A stretch of 64,000 nucleotides of DNA from Limosilactobacillus sp. (lineage in GTDB: Bacteria; Bacillota; Bacilli; Lactobacillales; Lactobacillaceae). Position numbers and translations under genes: made by a program. Each line of letters starts with the position of its first letter. The first letter of the stretch is position 1. The DNA lies in assembly GCF_022482365.1 (NCBI RefSeq), contig NZ_JAKVPE010000001.1, forward strand, positions 1,116,001 through 1,180,000. Reading direction: 5' to 3'. The notes under the pieces were generated by a model. It had not been told where the DNA came from and ran no database searches. It saw only the letters and a program-made list of their open reading frames with translations. Shown in pieces: positions 20,901 to 28,739 of this stretch.

Positions 20901-22343
20901 TCCGGTTACGGTAAAGCCACTAGCAAAGCGCTGACCGTTAATCATCAGGTCATCAGTCGGCGTGTACTGAAATGTTGTCCCGTTCTTCGTCGCATCATTT
21001 GTCTTCTGGTAGACATAGCTCTTGTTAGCATTGAGCGAGGCCTGATTGCTATCCGAGCCCCACTTCAGTTGCAACTTCACCTGCAGATTACTGAGCCGGC
21101 TGGCCGTCGAATTGAAAACTAGCCGGTAGTAGTCACCCATGTTGTAAACCGTCCCAACCCCACTCTCTAAGTCGAAGCTTTTCGACAGCGAGGAGTCGTA
21201 CATCAGGTATTGAGTTTGCCCGCTGTTGTCCTTGTATGGAATTCCCAACCGGAAGTCAATGTAGTCGCCCGCGTTTACCTGACCATTGATTTGAATGGTT
21301 GGGTCGATTTCCTCATAGCCCCTGTTGCCGGCTCCGGTCACATCATGCACTGAATGTTCGATCGACGTCACCGTGTACTTGCTGCTATTGAGTGACGTCG
21401 ATCCCGGAATAATCTTATAATTCAGCGGATTATCGCCAATGAACTGACTGCAATTATCAACGGTATAGATCTGCCCACCAAGGACAATAGAATTGCTGCC
21501 CTTAAAGATGCCATTGTCATTAACAGCCATCAGCAGGCTAGGCAATGATTGCCCACTGTACTGGTGAGTGCCCGCTAAATCACTGGTTGCTGTCATGTGC
21601 GCAGTTAAGGAAAGTGGAATCCCATAATATGGCGTCTTACTAAGGGTGGCAAGGTAAGCCCATTCGCCATTATTGCCAACCTTTCCTAGATCAGTAATGG
21701 TGTAAAAGTCCCCGCTCTGCCACGGTGTTGCCAGCTTGAAGCCTGCCGGTAGCATCAAGATATACTTGCTACCGACCTGCCAATAGTAGTTTTGTACCTT
21801 CGACGTATCACCGGTGCTTCGGATCGTATAGGTTAAATCCGCCGTGTCACCCGTCTGGAAATTCATATTAGTGGCAGCTTTACCTGAAGTTGTATTCTTG
21901 AGCTCGCTGACGTCACCTGTAAAGGTTAGGCCAGAAATCGTAGGTTCGTCCTGCAAATCAAATACCGTCAAGCCCGCAGATTTAGCTGCCGTAATTGCAC
22001 TAGCCGAGCCCGCCGCAGCTGACTGTGCTGGCGCGGCGTCTGCCGACCCTGAAGTAGTTTGGCTTGAACCTGAAGACTGCGCATTCGCACTGAGGGCCGC
22101 AGTGCTGCCAGTCGCCGATTCGGCCTGAGTGGCAGAGTTCGGCTGCGTGCTGCTTTCCGTCAGGCTCACGTTAGCATCCGCCGATTGGTTAGCGGTGGCA
22201 ACTTGATCGGCATCGGCAGCACCGTAAATAGTGGTCCCCAGCAAAACGGAGGCCAGTCCAATCGTCAGTTTTCGTAAGGCAAAGTGTTGATGCTGACGAG
22301 CATTTTTCCGTGCCAAAAGTTTCTGATTATTTTTTGATACCAT
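17916..22343 (-). CDS. YSIRK/LPQTG mucus-binding-type adhesin
   Basis: A 1,475-residue wall-anchored protein. The start at 22343 follows a GGAGGAG site. The signal peptide (FALRKLTIGLASVLLGTTIYG) is YSIRK-type. After a Ser/Ala/Gln-rich linker there is a long beta-rich head. Two homologous MucBP/Mub-like units then begin ATLKFVDDDENGTSLAG (near residue 870) and ASLNFLDDTTGENIHPA (near residue 1090), each ending in a TVTETIHYKYADGHQ-type strand. A Pro/Ser/Thr/Gln stalk, LPQTG, a membrane helix and SRKRL finish it. Unlike the other two adhesins its C-terminal anchor differs in sequence (HTSAWVCVGLLLG), so it has not been homogenised with them. Expected role: adhesion to mucus or epithelium. Confidence 0.92.
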   Translation of the reverse strand: MVSKNNQKLLARKNARQHQHFALRKLTIGLASVLLGTTIYGAADADQVATANQSADANVSLTESSTQPNSATQAESATGSTAALSANAQSSGSSQTTSGSADAAPAQSAAAGSASAITAAKSAGLTVFDLQDEPTISGLTFTGDVSELKNTTSGKAATNMNFQTGDTADLTYTIRSTGDTSKVQNYYWQVGSKYILMLPAGFKLATPWQSGDFYTITDLGKVGNNGEWAYLATLSKTPYYGIPLSLTAHMTATSDLAGTHQYSGQSLPSLLMAVNDNGIFKGSNSIVLGGQIYTVDNCSQFIGDNPLNYKIIPGSTSLNSSKYTVTSIEHSVHDVTGAGNRGYEEIDPTIQINGQVNAGDYIDFRLGIPYKDNSGQTQYLMYDSSLSKSFDLESGVGTVYNMGDYYRLVFNSTASRLSNLQVKLQLKWGSDSNQASLNANKSYVYQKTNDATKNGTTFQYTPTDDLMINGQRFASGFTVTGTYVDPAVKSDTANHNASYETIGSVNRTWNNRGTVVITTDWYNSEAAELSTDVLGNEFDLKIAVHLDPTGQITYSYDSPEELAQAIENEVVAPDTQLPANQLVNDAALYATVNKTAGQKPTVHVSVTRTITTDPSDQDTQIVTYHVKLTTPDDPAAKILLKGAIRPVTASANSFTMPTDIKSYQADLAAAHTVQNANYGGGNDDVNAAKTSNEALMKALQTVKPFSGQFITYKNGQKTSSGVWGGPWQATIRTVGNNDLTGGGDVSALVTATLSFEDVDSGQKLSSDIQDQSFWANQIKFSGAQNAYSQLSGYQFVKAVSVLDGQQTTLINFDPTKIGSYDFGKLSSNGPTQFIIYLKRTSSQQKATLKFVDDDENGTSLAGELTASGDSNTPITFMDVNSQIDKLKQKHYELAKVTNDNTHATLSGTDWATIFGAFDSDTKTDQAFTIHFKHATMPVDGRSKTVTETIHYKYADGHQGQAHSDYTKKLTFKQSRTKDLVTNKTSYGKWTAPQSFDAVPSPTIAGYTPDIATVPEQTVTVTNDNYNSNLNIIKTVTYNENKKADQQTASLNFLDDTTGENIHPALTTSGDSGAAIVFSSIGNLINQFEQHHYQLAKTTNDNIHATLSGADWSTIFGTFDSDTKTNQDFTIHFKHETTPISRTKTVTETIHYRYDNGQQAAKNHTQVLPFEGTGSRDLVLQKDGPLSWHLEGTTTDQGDFKAVVNPSIAGYHVASAKGANGQNVLDPATNSVKALQGVNHQSADQVVTVVYAADSVPAQSTSPSSQASTPSAQPTNPSSQASTPSAQPTNPSSQATTSSAQPTNPSSQASAPATQPTEQPMNPNSQASTPTEQPTAPSAQPTNPGSQSSAQPTAPDSQVSEQPISQPTAPSTSTPNSSTQSSVPSIPTTTPSASLSQSGQPTQPAVRNSAPQLATHKPSQLSSDPAVKTPLLGVATNANNKQKLPQTGNHTSAWVCVGLLLGAAGLIGLLGSRKRL
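18260..18580 (-). repeat. Imperfect tandem repeats encoding a PSAQPTNPSSQAST stalk
   Basis: Degenerate units of about 14 codons between the last MucBP unit and the LPQTG anchor of the third adhesin. Confidence 0.75.
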
Positions 22344-22682
22344 AATCGCATACTCCTCCCACCAAAAGCATCCTAGTTACTGCTAATTATAGTTCATTAT
22401 TTATAATATGATTAATTTAATTATAAATATTACTAACATTGTTAACAAAAACAGCTAGGAGTTAGTTCAATTTTGCGAACTAGCTCCTGGCAATTTATGC
22501 TCAATCGTTTTTTTACAAATTTTTTATAATTTTTAGAAGCTCATGCGCGAACCGCGCATCTTCCTTTGCGTCAACAGAATGTAAAAAGAAAAATCCTAGA
22601 GTGCCAAGATCGCTACTCTAGGATTTCTTACGTAAAAAGTGATTTTGCATCACAGCAATAAATTCTATTTTTGTTTCCGTTG
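22344..22682. other. Intergenic region with two hairpins
   Basis: No gene. It holds the promoter side of the third adhesin, a hairpin at about 22456-22487 (AGGAGTTAGTTC with GAACTAGCTCCT) without a T-run, and the rRNA methyltransferase terminator. Confidence 0.5.
22591..22626 (-). terminator. Intrinsic terminator of the RNA methyltransferase gene
   Basis: A perfect 12-bp stem AAATCCTAGAGT/ACTCTAGGATTT with a 12-nt loop. On the minus strand it is followed by a T-rich tract. Confidence 0.85.
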
Positions 22683-23549
22683 TTACGGCATCTTCCGATT
22701 CCCCAGCTCCCAAAAGGCTAAGGCCGAGGCGGCGGCCACGTTCAAGGAGTCGACGCCCGCCGCCATCGGGATCTTAATCGTAAAATCACTCTGTGCGATC
22801 GTCTTTTCCCTTAACCCGGGGCCTTCCGAGCCGAGAATAATGGCTAGCTTATCTACCTCATCCAGGCGCGGATCGGCAATGCTAACGGTGTTGTGACGCA
22901 ACGCCATCGCCGCCGTCTGGTAACCGAAGTGGTGAAGAAGGCTAATCCCTTTCTCCTGCCAAACCTTGGCATCAATGTAGGTCCACGGAACCTGAAAAAC
23001 GGTGCCCATCGCCACCCGTGAAGCGCGGCGGTAGAGCGGGTCGGCGGAGTCGCTCGTCACGATCACCCCATCGATGCCCAGGGCTGCTGCTGACCGAAAA
23101 ATTGCCCCAATATTGGCCGGATTAACCACGTTTTCCAGAATAGCGATCCGGGGATGCGTGCTCGGCATCATTGCCAAAAAGCTGGCGAGGTCCGGCCGCT
23201 CCACCCGGTGCATCGCAGCCAGTGCCCCGCGCAACAGATTGTAGCCGGACAGTTGGCCGAACAGATCGCGCTTGATGACGTAGATCGGTGTCTCACCCAA
23301 TCCCCCAGTCTGGTTGGCCGCCATTTCATGATCCAAATCCACCAGGTCACGCTCAAGGAACTTTTCCTCCACCAAAAGGGACGCCGGCCGGTAGCCTGCG
23401 CGTAAGGCACGTTCGATCACTTTCGGGCTTTCCGCAATGAAGAGACCGGGCTTGGGGGTCAGGGCATGAAAGAGCTGGGTTTCGTTGAACCGCACATAGG
23501 GAGCCAAATCGGGACTGGCTAGATCTGTCAGAAAAATTAAATTATGCAT
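22683..23549 (-). CDS. TrmH/SpoU-family RNA 2'-O-methyltransferase
   Basis: A 288-residue protein. The C-terminal half is a SPOUT methyltransferase with all three SpoU motifs: NVVNPANIGAIFRSAAALG (motif 1), IILGSEGPGL (motif 2) and IPMAAGVDSLNVAAASALAFWEL (motif 3), which form the trefoil-knot S-adenosylmethionine site. The N-terminal part resembles the substrate-binding extension of TrmH-like enzymes that modify 23S rRNA or tRNA. AAGGT lies upstream of the ATG. The exact target nucleotide cannot be told from sequence. Monocistronic. Confidence 0.9.
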   Translation of the reverse strand: MHNLIFLTDLASPDLAPYVRFNETQLFHALTPKPGLFIAESPKVIERALRAGYRPASLLVEEKFLERDLVDLDHEMAANQTGGLGETPIYVIKRDLFGQLSGYNLLRGALAAMHRVERPDLASFLAMMPSTHPRIAILENVVNPANIGAIFRSAAALGIDGVIVTSDSADPLYRRASRVAMGTVFQVPWTYIDAKVWQEKGISLLHHFGYQTAAMALRHNTVSIADPRLDEVDKLAIILGSEGPGLREKTIAQSDFTIKIPMAAGVDSLNVAAASALAFWELGNRKMP

Positions 23550-23755
23550 ACTGAATCTACCTTATTCATTTGTAACGCTACTTAGTACAGCTAATAATAT
23601 AGCATGAATTAGCATCTCCGGTGATCCCGTTAGCTGGCTTTTTAGCCTCTTAAGCAATTATCACCTAGAATATGAAAATAGCGATGAAATTTTATTTGTG
23701 AACTCCAACCCCTAATTTTAGGCAAAAGCTAAAAACTATCAATATGATTTTGGGA

Positions 23756-25034
23756 GGTAGATTATAGAATGAAGTTAGCCACCCAGTTGGTGGTAAATAA
23801 AAAACGCCATTCGGCGTGACATCAGGTATCATATTAAGTGAACCAAACCTATATGAAAGGATGTCCGTCAAATGACGCACTTAAATGATACCATGTCTAC
23901 TATTTTATTGACTACTCATAAAAAGAATGCTCATCTTACTAAAGAAGAACGTGTGATGATTGCGACTTTAAAGTCGCAAGGACTTTCCAATCGCGCAATT
24001 GGTCGCCAATTAGGAGTTAATCATCAAACAATTAATAACGAGCTCAACCGTGGTACGGTCCGCCAACTTCGTCGTCAAAAATCTAATGGTAAGATTTACG
24101 AATATTCTTACTACATCTATAGTTATGAAGCTGGTCAGGCCACATATCTTGAACATCACCGCCATTCTGGTCGTCGTCGCTTATATTATTCTTCAAAGCA
24201 ATTTTTACGATTAGCTGATCAGCTAATGCTTGGTGAGTTTGACGACCACCATTACTCCCCACAAGCGGTTATTTATAAGGCTCGAGATTTAATGAATGAT
24301 GGCACCCTGATCCCAAAGTCGGTTGTAACTTTATATCAATGGATTAATGAGGGTGTGCTTCGTACGTCCAATTTAGACCTCTTTGAAAAACCTAAACGTA
24401 AGCATCATCAAACTCATCCGCAAGCTAAAAGGTGCTTAGGGCCTAATATTGCTCAACGACCTCAAACTGCGGACCAACGGTCCGAAATTGGCCATTGGGA
24501 ACTGGATACAGTTCAGGGACAGAAAAACGGTAATGACAGTGTTGTACTAGTAATGACTGATCGCCTTTCACGAGTTAATATCACGAGTAAAATTGCTGGT
24601 AAAACTGCGCATGCAGTAAATCAGTTCTTTATAAATTTGCGCCAGAAAATGGGCACAGATGCTTACTATCGCATTTTTAAGACAATAACCTCTGACAACG
24701 GTTCAGAATTTAGTGAGTTAACACAAGTTCACGATCATGTTTTCTATGCTGATCCGTATTCCCCTTGGGAACGTGGATCCAATGAGATCAATAACCGGTT
24801 TCTCCGCAAGGAGATTACCAAAGGTGAAGCTATAAATAACTATAGTAGTGCTCAGATCATAGCGACTAATGATTGGATGAATCACTATCCACGAGCTATG
24901 TTTAATGGACATTCGTCAATGGATATCTATCGTAAGGCCTTCTACCAAGAGATATCACAGCTCCATCAACCAATAATCAATTGGTCAGTATTATTTATTT
25001 GAGTCCAGTGGCTAACTTATTCTTGAAATTTAGG
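23756..25034 (+). mobile_element. IS30-family insertion sequence, copy 1 (1279 bp, complete)
   Basis: Ends are GGTAGATTATAG on the left and (inverted) CCTAAATTTCAAG on the right, with imperfect inverted repeats converging on AGTTAGCCAC. It is flanked by a perfect 13-bp target duplication TATGATTTTGGGA at 23743-23755 and 25035-25047. The second copy, at 49594-50872, has the same length and an identical transposase. This copy landed in the last codons of the AAA ATPase gene. Confidence 0.93.
23872..25002 (+). CDS. IS30-family transposase (copy 1)
   Basis: A 376-residue DDE transposase. An N-terminal helix-turn-helix (LTKEERVMIATLKSQGLSNR followed by RQLGVNHQTINNEL) is the IS30-type end-binding domain. 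The catalytic acidic residues fall in HWELDTVQG, TSDNGSEF and WERGSNEINNRF, the usual IS30 D-D-E arrangement. AAAGGATG precedes the ATG. The predicted protein is identical to that of the second copy, so the element is probably active or was recently. Confidence 0.95.
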   Translation: MTHLNDTMSTILLTTHKKNAHLTKEERVMIATLKSQGLSNRAIGRQLGVNHQTINNELNRGTVRQLRRQKSNGKIYEYSYYIYSYEAGQATYLEHHRHSGRRRLYYSSKQFLRLADQLMLGEFDDHHYSPQAVIYKARDLMNDGTLIPKSVVTLYQWINEGVLRTSNLDLFEKPKRKHHQTHPQAKRCLGPNIAQRPQTADQRSEIGHWELDTVQGQKNGNDSVVLVMTDRLSRVNITSKIAGKTAHAVNQFFINLRQKMGTDAYYRIFKTITSDNGSEFSELTQVHDHVFYADPYSPWERGSNEINNRFLRKEITKGEAINNYSSAQIIATNDWMNHYPRAMFNGHSSMDIYRKAFYQEISQLHQPIINWSVLFI

Positions 25035-26133
25035 TATGATTTTGGGACCAGTATTCTACAAAATCCGCAAAAAAGGGCAAGGCAAATTGAACATAGCCAC
25101 GTTGTGGAGCTTTAATAATTTGATCATCAAGTAGTCTAGCACGATAAACTGATAAGTAATTAGCTTTTAACTGTAGTTTTTCGCCTAAAGTACGCATTGC
25201 AATTGGCTCATTTCCCACTAAATCAGCAATTGTATGGACAAGCCGCAAATCACCACGGGAAAGGTCTAAATACATTCTTTCATAAGCATTCCTAAACAAA
25301 TCTTGCTTAGTACTCTTAACAGTAGCTAAATATACATCTTTATCAAGTTGCAAGTTATTTTGACTGTAACGCCAAGCATAATAACCTAATGTTTGAAACG
25401 CATAAGCGTAGCCTTTCACATCACCAGTCAAATAATCCAAGACCTTATAATCAATATTTCGCTTGCCTCGTTGAAACGTTTGCTCATATTGATAGCGAAC
25501 GGATTCTTCATCTAATGGGGATAAAATGATCCGGTTAGCACGCAGTAAAAAGGTTAATGTTTTATCATTTTGGACTTCAGATACTCGACTTGGTAACCCA
25601 GTCATTAGTAACGATATATTATAATCATCACCAATTAGGGTTTGATACATTGATCCGAAAGCTCGAACATCATCGCTGATTTCAATTTCATCAATTCCAA
25701 TTAAGACTGATTGATTCCGCTCCTGAAGTCGTTTTAATATGGTTGGCAAAAGATCAGAATAGTCAAGTTGCCCCGTTGCCTCCAACGTTTTTAATGTAAT
25801 ACTGTTGCCCATAACCGATAATCCTTGAATGCTTTTAATTAAATCTGTTATAGACATCCCGGCAATTTTTTGTAGTCCATGTAAAAGCTGAAAAAGCAAA
25901 TTACCTTGACCGTTATTCAAACGAATAAAATGCCAATTAGGAATTTGATCAATTGTACGTTGTACTTCAAGTAAAAAAACTGTTTTCCCTGAACCACGGG
26001 CGCCATATACTAATGAAGTTTGATATTTAGCATCGTACGTTGTGATTCCTTGCAAATAATCATTTAAGGCATTTTGTTGGTTAATAGCAATTTTAGGTAA
26101 ACGTCCAAAGCTAGGCATAAATGGATTATTCAT
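25030..26133 (-). CDS. AAA-family ATPase, extreme C-terminus replaced by an IS30 insertion
   Basis: A soluble ATPase of about 367 residues with Walker A YGARGSGKTVF near residue 45, Walker B VLIGIDEIE near residue 165, and a C-terminal winged-helix-like part (LGEKLQLKANYLSVYRARLLDD), giving an ORC/STAND-like layout. The ATG at 26133 is preferred because GAGGTGAG precedes it; a GTG nine bases upstream is possible. The stop codon (25030-25032) is supplied by the right end of the IS30 copy. Joining the two target duplications restores SQNHIDSF-stop in place of SQNHT-stop, so only the last few residues changed and activity may be kept. It probably belongs to the chromosome, being outside the likely left end of the island. 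Function unknown. Confidence 0.8.
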   Translation of the reverse strand: MNNPFMPSFGRLPKIAINQQNALNDYLQGITTYDAKYQTSLVYGARGSGKTVFLLEVQRTIDQIPNWHFIRLNNGQGNLLFQLLHGLQKIAGMSITDLIKSIQGLSVMGNSITLKTLEATGQLDYSDLLPTILKRLQERNQSVLIGIDEIEISDDVRAFGSMYQTLIGDDYNISLLMTGLPSRVSEVQNDKTLTFLLRANRIILSPLDEESVRYQYEQTFQRGKRNIDYKVLDYLTGDVKGYAYAFQTLGYYAWRYSQNNLQLDKDVYLATVKSTKQDLFRNAYERMYLDLSRGDLRLVHTIADLVGNEPIAMRTLGEKLQLKANYLSVYRARLLDDQIIKAPQRGYVQFALPFFADFVEYWSQNHT

Positions 26134-26243
26134 CGGGCTCACCTCGTTTTTATAATTCTTTTATAATTGTGTATTTTTATTTTATAATTCCTTTATAAAA
26201 GAATCAAGGCTAAAGAATAGCGTCTACATTCCTCATAACAAAT

Positions 26244-26285
26244 AAAGCAGGTACTACGTTTTCTTGATGACGTAGTGCCTGCTTT
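26244..26285. terminator. Intrinsic terminator, possibly the original guaA terminator
   Basis: A 16-bp stem AAAGCAGGTACTACGT/ACGTAGTGCCTGCTTT (one G-T pair), with T5 on the plus strand and a CTTTATTT tract on the minus strand. No plus-strand gene reads into it. If the island is removed, this hairpin would lie directly downstream of guaA (inference). Confidence 0.7.
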
Positions 26286-26319
26286 TTGGTAGATTTAAAT
26301 TGATTTATTACCGTTTAAA

Positions 26320-26337
26320 TGCCGTTATACCGGCATT
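26320..26337. other. Candidate left attachment core
   Basis: TGCCGTTATACCGGCATT contains a perfect inverted repeat TGCCG-6-CGGCA. It matches 16 of 18 bases with the sequence at 51705-51722. Short and imperfect, so provisional. Confidence 0.4.
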
Positions 26338-26424
26338 TCGCTACCAGGATATTATTCGATATCAATAATAGAAATTTGGTTAACATGTCAGTCATACCAA
26401 GGGTTTGCGCGTTTGTTTACTTTT

Positions 26425-26447
26425 ATGGCAAACAGTTTGGCAAACAA
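26425..26447. repeat. Integrase arm-type direct repeat, left copy
   Basis: Contains two tandem TTGGCAAAC-like units. The same 23-bp block with one mismatch occurs at 51637-51659 in the same orientation. Position immediately next to the integrase 3' end and near the other island end fits arm-binding sites. Confidence 0.7.
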
Positions 26448-26451
26448 CCAC

Positions 26452-27672
26452 CTATACAACTTTAGTAAAGGGTACCACTTGATTGCCATTAAATTTAACT
26501 TGGGACTGTTTAGCCGGTGTTAAGTCCATTGAACCCACCATCTTATCGGCAATTAACTCATCATTACGATCAAACATGTGAGCGTAATAGCGAAGGGTCA
26601 CGGCAGGGCTACTATGTCCTAATCGCTTTGATACCGTCAGGACATCGGCTCCTAATTCAGCGATTAAATAAGAAGCATGAGAATGCCTTAAACCACGTCC
26701 ATTGATTCCTGGTACACCAGCCAACTTAGCATATTTATGCAGTACATTATTTAAAGTCGATTTAATCATTGGACGATCATCATAAGAAAGAACAAACTTT
26801 TTAACTCCATGATCTAATTGCGCTTGACGCCAATCTCTTAAGATTTGAACTAATTCATCATCTAAGGTAATAACCCGTTTCCCAGCTTTTGTCTTAGTAT
26901 AAGGCTTAATTCGATAATCATCCTTATTCTTGTAATACATAGTATGAAAGATTCGCGCCTTTTGATTAACTAGGTCAATATCATCCCATGTTAAAGCAAA
27001 GCCTTCAGAAACCCGGACACCGGTTCGATAATAGAATAGTAGCATTACATACAGGCAATATTCATAAAATCCATCGGTACTAATCTGACTCAAGACTTTT
27101 TCGAACTCAGCTTTCGTCCAGTATTTAGCAACGGCCTTTCCCTTAGGAATTGCCTTCGTTTTCATTGCCACGTTAGTAGTAATTAAGCCTAAGTGTTCTG
27201 CATAGCCTAATGATTGACGAAAAGCCACATAGCAAACATTAGCATAATCACGCGAAAACCCAGAATCACTCATTAGCCAAGTTCGGTATTCTTCGCAGTC
27301 ACGAACACTAATCTGATCCAGAATACGATCATCAAATCGGTCTACTGATAGCATAATCATTCGCATATGTGAATTATAAGTACTATCTTCCACATCAGCT
27401 TTATATTTAGGTAAAAAATCCTGGCGAACAAATTCCCCGTACGTGATACGACGTAAATCTTCGGCGTGTCGATTCATATATTCGACTTTAACTCGCATAG
27501 CTTCTGCTTCCGCGGCTTTAGCTGAAGTAAAATTTAGCCCCTTTTGATCTTTACGGCCCTTTTTAAAATGTTGTTTACCTTCGCTGTCTCGTCCTAAAAA
27601 TACTTGGTAGAAAAAATGCCCGTTCTCATCGATACGGACATATTTATATCCATCAATTTTCGTTGATTTCAT
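26452..27672 (-). CDS. int: Tyrosine recombinase/integrase
   Basis: A 406-residue phage/ICE-type integrase. Residues 1-70 form an arm-binding-like domain (YKYVRIDENGHFFYQVFLG), residues 75-175 a SAM-like core-binding domain, and the rest the catalytic domain. Visible catalytic signatures are RTGVRVSE (first Arg), GLRHSHASYL (Arg of the HxxR box, where the usual first His is replaced), LGHSSPAVTLRYYAH (His) and the nucleophile Tyr in that last motif. The ATG overlaps the end of the DUF3173 gene, so the two are cotranscribed. It should integrate and excise the island at guaA. Confidence 0.95.
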   Translation of the reverse strand: MKSTKIDGYKYVRIDENGHFFYQVFLGRDSEGKQHFKKGRKDQKGLNFTSAKAAEAEAMRVKVEYMNRHAEDLRRITYGEFVRQDFLPKYKADVEDSTYNSHMRMIMLSVDRFDDRILDQISVRDCEEYRTWLMSDSGFSRDYANVCYVAFRQSLGYAEHLGLITTNVAMKTKAIPKGKAVAKYWTKAEFEKVLSQISTDGFYEYCLYVMLLFYYRTGVRVSEGFALTWDDIDLVNQKARIFHTMYYKNKDDYRIKPYTKTKAGKRVITLDDELVQILRDWRQAQLDHGVKKFVLSYDDRPMIKSTLNNVLHKYAKLAGVPGINGRGLRHSHASYLIAELGADVLTVSKRLGHSSPAVTLRYYAHMFDRNDELIADKMVGSMDLTPAKQSQVKFNGNQVVPFTKVV

Positions 27673-27881
27673 TGCTTATCGTCCTCCAAATCTGGAAGAG
27701 CGATAATTTCAGTAATGGCAGCCGTTGGTACTAAACCAACTCGCTTACCATTATAAAATGCAAACCCTTGTTTAACAAGATTACGTTTAGCTTGACGGAT
27801 AATACGTCGAGCTTGATTTTGAGGATAACCGAGATTCCGTAAGTCTTGATAATCCATTACTTTTTTCATGTTATTCATCAT
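27669..27881 (-). CDS. DUF3173-family small protein, putative integrase partner/excisionase-like
   Basis: A 70-residue basic protein (YQDLRNLGYPQNQARRIIRQAKRNLVKQGF). It resembles the DUF3173 family that regularly sits directly upstream of tyrosine integrases in Firmicute integrative elements. Its stop overlaps the integrase start by a few bases. A helix-turn-helix-like fold and role as a recombination directionality factor are inferred. The start is ambiguous between the first ATG and an ATG four codons later. Confidence 0.8.
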   Translation of the reverse strand: MMNNMKKVMDYQDLRNLGYPQNQARRIIRQAKRNLVKQGFAFYNGKRVGLVPTAAITEIIALPDLEDDKQ

Positions 27882-27960
27882 CCTTTATTATTCAATGCGA
27901 TTTACATCTGCAACGATTAGATGGATAATGAGCAGGATAACAATCCTAATTATTGTTATT

Positions 27961-28004
27961 AAAAGTGACTTTCCAAAGTTGGTAGCTGGGGATAGTCGCT
28001 TTTT
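27961..28004 (-). terminator. Terminator at the end of the mobilization operon
   Basis: AAAAGTGACT pairs with AGTCGCTTTTTT across a loop of about 20 bases, giving U-tracts in both directions. It lies directly after the stop at 28008. Confidence 0.6.
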
Positions 28005-28007
28005 TGT

Positions 28008-28739
28008 TTACAATTCAAGACCATCATCCTTATCCTTAGCCTTATTCACCGTTGGTTGATTAGGTTCCTTAGTTGCTGGAACTGGCTTAGCAATAATTTT
28101 TGCTTGTTTATCGGCATTGACACTAATCATTTGATGACGCGTAAGCCGCTGATTAACAAGATAATTAGAATGCTGCCGCATAGATTGTACTAATGACTTC
28201 AAACGTTCAAATTGAGTACTTGAATGTTCGAAACTATCGTCCTCAACGAAAATCTGATCATCTTTTTCACCAATTTCATTACATAGCTGTTGAACATTCG
28301 CTTGCTGTTTAAATAGAACTTTTTCATTCTCGTTTGACTTATCCAGTAACTTACGAATCGTTAATAGTTGAAGGGACTTCTTATCACATAAGATAAGTTC
28401 ACGTACTCGCCGATAAAGTTCACTGAAGGGATCCTTTTCATGATCTAGTGCCCAGAGCTTCACCTGCTCACAAAATGCTACATAGTCATCATTTGACCAA
28501 CAATCAGCGAACTTTGTTGCAAAACCAGGTACTTGCATTCCTTCACTTGACCACAAATTTTGCATTGAATCAGCAAGCTGGTCAAATGGCCCTTCCAAAT
28601 ACCGCACACTTGTACTCAATTTAAATTTTGCCATTGCGACAGCATCACAGTATTCTTGTGTATTTTCTACATTCAACGGAGAAGCATCTTGTACTTCACC
28701 ATTAAAACCATTACAGTGATTCTTATAAATCTTTACCAT
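28008..28739 (-). CDS. Hypothetical protein, last gene of the mobilization operon
   Basis: A 243-residue acidic, soluble, helix-rich protein with no motif I recognise. The ATG at 28739 is chosen because GGAGGG lies seven bases upstream. It starts inside the end of the preceding membrane/coiled-coil gene (17-nt overlap), so translation is coupled. The C-terminal 40 residues are charged and low in complexity (KPVPATKEPNQPTVNKAKDKDD). Context suggests a mobilization accessory role, but nothing in the sequence proves it. Confidence 0.75.
   Translation of the reverse strand: MVKIYKNHCNGFNGEVQDASPLNVENTQEYCDAVAMAKFKLSTSVRYLEGPFDQLADSMQNLWSSEGMQVPGFATKFADCWSNDDYVAFCEQVKLWALDHEKDPFSELYRRVRELILCDKKSLQLLTIRKLLDKSNENEKVLFKQQANVQQLCNEIGEKDDQIFVEDDSFEHSSTQFERLKSLVQSMRQHSNYLVNQRLTRHQMISVNADKQAKIIAKPVPATKEPNQPTVNKAKDKDDGLEL

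Larger units (their letters stand above)
26134..26451. other. Junction region: ATPase promoter, terminator and left end of the integrative element
   Basis: No gene. It contains repeated TTTTATAATTC tracts in the ATPase leader, a terminator at 26244-26285, a candidate attachment core at 26320-26337 and integrase arm-type repeats at 26425-26447. Confidence 0.6.
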
